NCBI GenBank assembly: GCA_900544465.1
Contig: UQVT01000080.1
Span: forward strand, 1 to 8,265
Origin: an uncultured Collinsella sp.
GTDB taxonomy: Bacteria > Actinomycetota > Coriobacteriia > Coriobacteriales > Coriobacteriaceae
Length of the DNA: 8,265 nucleotides
Reading direction: 5' to 3'
Shown: piece by piece, positions 5,790-8,265 of the stretch
Position numbering within the stretch: position 1 is the stretch's first letter
Layout of the letters: the number at the start of each line of letters is the position of its first letter
Notes under the pieces: model-generated
What the model saw: the letters and a program-made list of their open reading frames with translations, nothing else
What the model was told of the DNA's origin: nothing
Databases searched by the model: none
Made by a program: the position numbers and the translations under genes

Positions 5790-7190
5790 CTAATCAACCA
5801 CGTGAGTCGTGGCGACCTGCTTGAGCCAAGCTGCCGACTTCTTAAGGCGGCGCTTGTAGCCGTCCATAAGGTCGACCTCGACAAAACCGTAACGGTTCTT
5901 AAAGGCATTCGCCCAAGACCAGTTATCGATGACGGCCCAATAATGGTATCCACGGCACTTGGCGCCCTCGGCAATTGCCTTGGCAACCCACTCCAGGTGC
6001 TGGCGTACAAAGTCGACGCGGTAGTCATCCTGGATGGTTCCTTCGGCGTCTCGGTTCTTGTATTCGTCCATGATGCCGATGCCGTTCTCGGAAACGAACC
6101 ACTCAAGATCGGGGTAGTTCTTAGCGCAGTCCATGCCAAAGTCGTAGAGGCCCTGCGGGTAGATCTCCCAGCCGCGGCTCTCGTTCATAACGGCGTCGGG
6201 CCACACGTACTCGTCGGCAAAGTGCGGCAGACCGTACTGGTCGATCTTGCTCGCCGGCGCCTGAACGCGCGTGGGGTGGTAGTAGTTGCAACCGAGCCAG
6301 TCGACAACACCCTGCTTAAGAATCTCTTGGTCGCCGGCACGGAACGGAAGCTTAACGCCGCCCTCGGCCAGGCTGTCGAGCACGTCGGCGGGAAGCTCGC
6401 CCTTGGTAATGAGGTCGAGCCACCAGCGGTTGTTGATGCCGCTGGTCATACGCACGGCCTCGAGGTCCGCCTCGCTGGGGTTCTCCTTGGTGTAGACCGG
6501 GGTAAAGCAGTTGATCATGCCGATCTTGGCATCGCTGCGAACGGCGCCCTCGTCATAGGCGCGACGGTAGTTGGCCACGGCCAGCGCATGTGCCAGCGAG
6601 ATGTGATACTGCACGGTGCGAGCGCGGCTAAAGTCGTGGAGCTGCGGGAACCACACGCCCTCCTGATAGCGCTGCTCGGGCTCGACGATGGGCTCGTTAA
6701 AGGTGAACCAGTACTTGATCTCCTGGCCAAACTCGTGGAAGGCGACGTCGGCGTAATGTGCGTAAGCCTCGACAACCTCACGGCTCTCCCAGCCGCCACG
6801 GTTAAAAAGGTAGGTGGGCATGTCAAAGTGGTACAAGTTGACAAACGGCTCCAGGCCGGCTTCGCGAGAGGCGCGGAACAACTCGTGATACCACGCGGCG
6901 CCTTCCTCGTTGAGGTTGCCGTCGGCATCGAGCAGACGGCTCCACTGGATGGAAGTGCGATAGGTATCCAGGCCCAAGTCCTTCAAAATGCGAAGGTCTT
7001 CCTGGTACTTGGCCATAAAGTCATTGCCGGCGTAAGAGCCAACGCAGTTGTAGAACGAGCCCAGATCCTGGATGGACCAGGTGTCCCACAGGTTCTCGAG
7101 CTTGCCGCCCTGGTTCCACTGACCCTCAGTCTGCGGGCCGGACATAGCAGCGCCAAAGAAGAAGTCGTTGGGCAGCTGATACAGTGCCAT
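5790..7190 (-). CDS. Glycoside hydrolase family 1, probable 6-phospho-beta-glycosidase
   Basis: This cytoplasmic retaining glycosidase is predicted to cleave the 6-phospho-beta-glycoside delivered by the adjoining PTS, giving a sugar-6-phosphate and a free sugar or aglycone. At 466 residues it is a complete GH1 (beta/alpha)8 barrel. Seen are the N-terminal LPNDFFFGAAMSGPQTEG with Gln20, LYHFDMP with His121, TFNEP with the acid/base Glu166, and VSENG with the nucleophile Glu368. The phosphate-binding loop region reads DNWSWANAFKNRYGF (422-436). Compared with the Ser-Lys-Tyr triad of L. lactis LacG, Ser425 and Tyr434 are kept, but the Lys position is Asn432, with a Lys one residue earlier. The ATG at 7188-7190, preceded by GAGGA, is preferred over an adjacent TTG at 7193. 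It is first in the operon, divergent from a GntR regulator. Substrate, beta-gluco or beta-galacto, is not settled by sequence. Confidence 0.93.
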   Translation of the reverse strand: MALYQLPNDFFFGAAMSGPQTEGQWNQGGKLENLWDTWSIQDLGSFYNCVGSYAGNDFMAKYQEDLRILKDLGLDTYRTSIQWSRLLDADGNLNEEGAAWYHELFRASREAGLEPFVNLYHFDMPTYLFNRGGWESREVVEAYAHYADVAFHEFGQEIKYWFTFNEPIVEPEQRYQEGVWFPQLHDFSRARTVQYHISLAHALAVANYRRAYDEGAVRSDAKIGMINCFTPVYTKENPSEADLEAVRMTSGINNRWWLDLITKGELPADVLDSLAEGGVKLPFRAGDQEILKQGVVDWLGCNYYHPTRVQAPASKIDQYGLPHFADEYVWPDAVMNESRGWEIYPQGLYDFGMDCAKNYPDLEWFVSENGIGIMDEYKNRDAEGTIQDDYRVDFVRQHLEWVAKAIAEGAKCRGYHYWAVIDNWSWANAFKNRYGFVEVDLMDGYKRRLKKSAAWLKQVATTHVVD

Positions 7191-7224
7191 CAAAGTCCTC
7201 GCTTTCGTGTTCTAGAGCTTCCGG

Positions 7225-7314
7225 TTGGAGACGGGTTTGCTTTGGCAGGTTATCCGGCGCGGGCGCGCACCGGTCATACCGATATCCAACCCGCCAAAAC
7301 AAAACCGTCCCCAA
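7225..7314. repeat. Large imperfect inverted repeat in the GH1 leader (element C)
   Basis: The 27 bases from 7225, starting TTGGAGACGGG and ending GGCAGGTT, match the reverse complement of 7288-7314 at 23 positions. Three of the four differences become G-U pairs in minus-strand RNA, so the long hairpin folds better in the GH1 leader than in the opposite strand. The interior holds a GC-rich core with CCGG on both sides (7254-7257 and 7270-7273). Both arms resemble the right half of the repeat at 3348-3373, so this appears to be a two-armed member of a dispersed repeat family. Confidence 0.65.
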
Positions 7315-7357
7315 ACGGTCGATCCTGTTCTGCGGAAAGATTCCGTTCGTTGCTTAA

Positions 7358-7385
7358 ACTATAGCGCTCTAATTCTAAAAGTAAA
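7358..7385 (-). promoter_or_regulatory. Candidate promoter of the GH1-PTS operon with overlapping palindrome
   Basis: On the minus strand, TTTACT (7380-7385) and TATAGT (7358-7363) are spaced by 16 bases and resemble -35 and -10 boxes. Transcription would start near 7350 and give a leader of about 160 bases that includes the large inverted repeat. TATAGCGCTCTA (7360-7371), a palindrome with one imperfect pair, overlaps the -10 box and is a candidate operator for the divergent GntR protein. No experiment supports this. Confidence 0.4.
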
Positions 7386-7451
7386 GCGTCTTTTTCTTTT
7401 TTCTTTCTCGAGCTTCTTAGATAAAGGTTATATGGGTGCCTTGTTAAGGGT

Positions 7452-7457
7452 TATACT
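7452..7457 (+). promoter_or_regulatory. Candidate -10 box of gntR
   Basis: TATACT lies 36 bases before the gntR ATG and matches the consensus at five of six positions. The -35 region is poor (TTATAT at 7428-7433, 18 bases upstream). It overlaps the second of two GGTTATA direct repeats, which would suit autoregulation. Weak evidence. Confidence 0.3.
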
Positions 7458-7493
7458 TACTTGCGTATTGATATATGTCGGAAAGGAGGTTCA

Positions 7494-8213
7494 ATGATTC
7501 CCAAATACGAGGCGATAGCTGCAGATATTCGTCGAAGCATCGAGGATGGCCCTCTTAAACCGGGCGACAAGCTTCCCACCGTCGTTGAGTTCTGCGAGCT
7601 CTATAGCGTTTCCAAAATCACCGTCAAACGAGCTATCGAGCAAATCACCGAGGAAGGTCTTATTACCAGCCGACGCGGATCGGGTACCTACGTTAAGGAC
7701 ACGGCGGGACTTCCCGGTCAGGCGTTTTTCCAGGGCAAAAACGACCGTGCCCAGGGCTTTTCGTATGAGCACCGCGGGGAGAAGGTGACCTCGGTGGTCT
7801 ACGATTTCTCGATTGTTAATCCACCAGCGGACATCGCAGCCCAGCTGGGAATTGCCGAGGATGACTTTGCCTATCACATCGTGCGCGTGCGTCAGGCCGA
7901 TGAGAAGCCCATCGTTATCGAGTACACCTACATGCCCCTCGAGCTGATTCCAGGCCTTAAAAAGAAGGACCTGTACGGATCGGTCTACCACTTCATCCGC
8001 GAGCAATGTGGGCTGAAGATTTCGAGCTTCCACCGTACCATTCGCGCCGTGGCAGCAACCGAGGAAGAAGCCGAGCGCTTGGACACCAAGCCTGGCTCTC
8101 CCCTGCTCGAGCTCACCCAGATTGGCTTTTTGGACAGCGGCGCCGCCTTTGAGTATTCGGTCTCGCGCAACGTTGGCGACCGCTTTGAGTTGCACAACGT
8201 AACGTTGGCATAG
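7494..8213 (+). CDS. GntR-family (HutC/UTRA) transcriptional regulator
   Basis: This is a sugar-responsive DNA-binding regulator of 239 residues, the usual length for the HutC subfamily. Residues 3-68 are the winged helix-turn-helix: IPKYEAIAADIRRSIEDG, then LPTVVEFCELYSVSKITVKRAI as the recognition region, and the wing RRGSGTYV. A linker leads to a UTRA ligand-binding domain (about 85-235), with EYTYMPLELIPGL (143-155) and the C-terminal FEYSVSRNVGDRFE typical of that fold. The ATG at 7494 is preceded by AAAGGAGG with a 4-base spacer. The frame is open back to 7461, but the added residues overlap the ribosome binding site and lack similarity. It is divergent from the GH1-PTS operon, so it most likely controls that operon and itself in response to a phosphorylated beta-glucoside or sugar phosphate. 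Whether it represses or activates cannot be told; repression is commonest. Confidence 0.93.
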   Translation: MIPKYEAIAADIRRSIEDGPLKPGDKLPTVVEFCELYSVSKITVKRAIEQITEEGLITSRRGSGTYVKDTAGLPGQAFFQGKNDRAQGFSYEHRGEKVTSVVYDFSIVNPPADIAAQLGIAEDDFAYHIVRVRQADEKPIVIEYTYMPLELIPGLKKKDLYGSVYHFIREQCGLKISSFHRTIRAVAATEEEAERLDTKPGSPLLELTQIGFLDSGAAFEYSVSRNVGDRFELHNVTLA

Positions 8214-8228
8214 GTTTTTGTAGTCATC

Positions 8229-8264
8229 CGGGCGCTCGCTTTGAGCTGTTTTGTGCAGCGCCCG
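8229..8264 (+). terminator. Probable gntR terminator hairpin cut by the window edge
   Basis: CGGGCGCT (8229-8236) and AGCGCCCG (8257-8264) are perfectly complementary around a 20-base loop, starting 15 bases after the gntR stop. The position fits a terminator. The loop is long, and any U tract would lie beyond the end of the window. Confidence 0.5.
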
Positions 8265-8265
8265 C

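Larger units (their letters stand above)
7191..7493. promoter_or_regulatory. Divergent control region between GH1-PTS operon and gntR
   Basis: This 303-base gap holds no gene. It contains the GH1 ribosome binding site (7196-7200), a large inverted repeat (7225-7314), a candidate leftward promoter (7358-7385), a pyrimidine-rich tract (about 7390-7418), and an AT-rich stretch leading to gntR. The half near gntR (7350-7480) is much richer in A+T than the rest of the window, as expected for promoters and operators. The sequence GGTTATA occurs twice in direct repeat (7426-7432 and 7449-7455), 23 bases apart, and could be a regulator contact. Confidence 0.7.

Noticed and set aside
5745..7364. Plus-strand open frame of 539 codons, longer than the GH1 gene itself
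   Set aside because: The opposite strand encodes a complete GH1 enzyme with both catalytic glutamates, and this frame shows no conserved features. Length alone is not evidence in GC-rich DNA.
7461..7493. Earlier start of the GntR protein at 7461
   Set aside because: The extension includes the AAAGGAGG ribosome binding site of the ATG at 7494, and the winged-helix domain begins right after that ATG.
1..8265. CRISPR array, tRNA/rRNA genes, transposase or phage genes
   Set aside because: No regularly spaced repeats, cloverleaf, rRNA segments, transposase-like or phage-like proteins were seen on either strand.

Overview
The window is a GC-rich (roughly 60%) stretch of bacterial chromosome. Seven genes lie on the minus strand and one regulator lies divergently on the plus strand. 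The gene content, GC level and short GGGACAG-tagged palindromic repeats at gene borders remind me of human-gut Coriobacteriia such as Collinsella. That assignment is from memory of the group, not from a search.

Read in the direction of transcription (right to left), positions 7190 to 3520 hold a beta-glucoside uptake and cleavage operon. It encodes a GH1 glycosidase, then PTS EIIC, EIIB and EIIA of the lactose/cellobiose class, and ends at a strong intrinsic terminator (3433-3461). A GntR/HutC-type regulator (7494-8213) faces away from it across a 303-base divergent region and is the obvious candidate for local control. Next comes a ROK-family glucokinase (2325-3278). It fits the operon functionally: PTS import and GH1 cleavage of a beta-diglucoside would give glucose-6-phosphate plus free glucose, and the kinase would phosphorylate the free glucose. 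After it come a family II manganese pyrophosphatase (1235-2158) with its own terminator, and an NhaA Na+/H+ antiporter whose 3' end is cut off by the left edge.

The most interesting non-coding stretch is the 266-base gap between ppaC and nhaA. After the ppaC terminator, the minus-strand RNA can form a compact set of helices. These are followed by a second terminator-shaped hairpin with a U6 tract, only 33 bases before nhaA. An upstream segment is perfectly complementary to that hairpin's 5' arm. This is the layout of a terminator-controlled leader (attenuator or riboswitch), although no ligand or known class can be assigned from sequence alone.

Other points of interest are an imperfect 27-bp inverted repeat in the GH1 leader and a strong EIIC-EIIB intercistronic hairpin, both of which pair better as minus-strand RNA. 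There are also three related repeats at gene borders, a GH1 phosphate-binding loop lacking the usual Lys, and a ROK kinase zinc motif with Cys replaced by His. The long plus-strand open frames opposite the minus-strand genes are antisense shadows and are not annotated.
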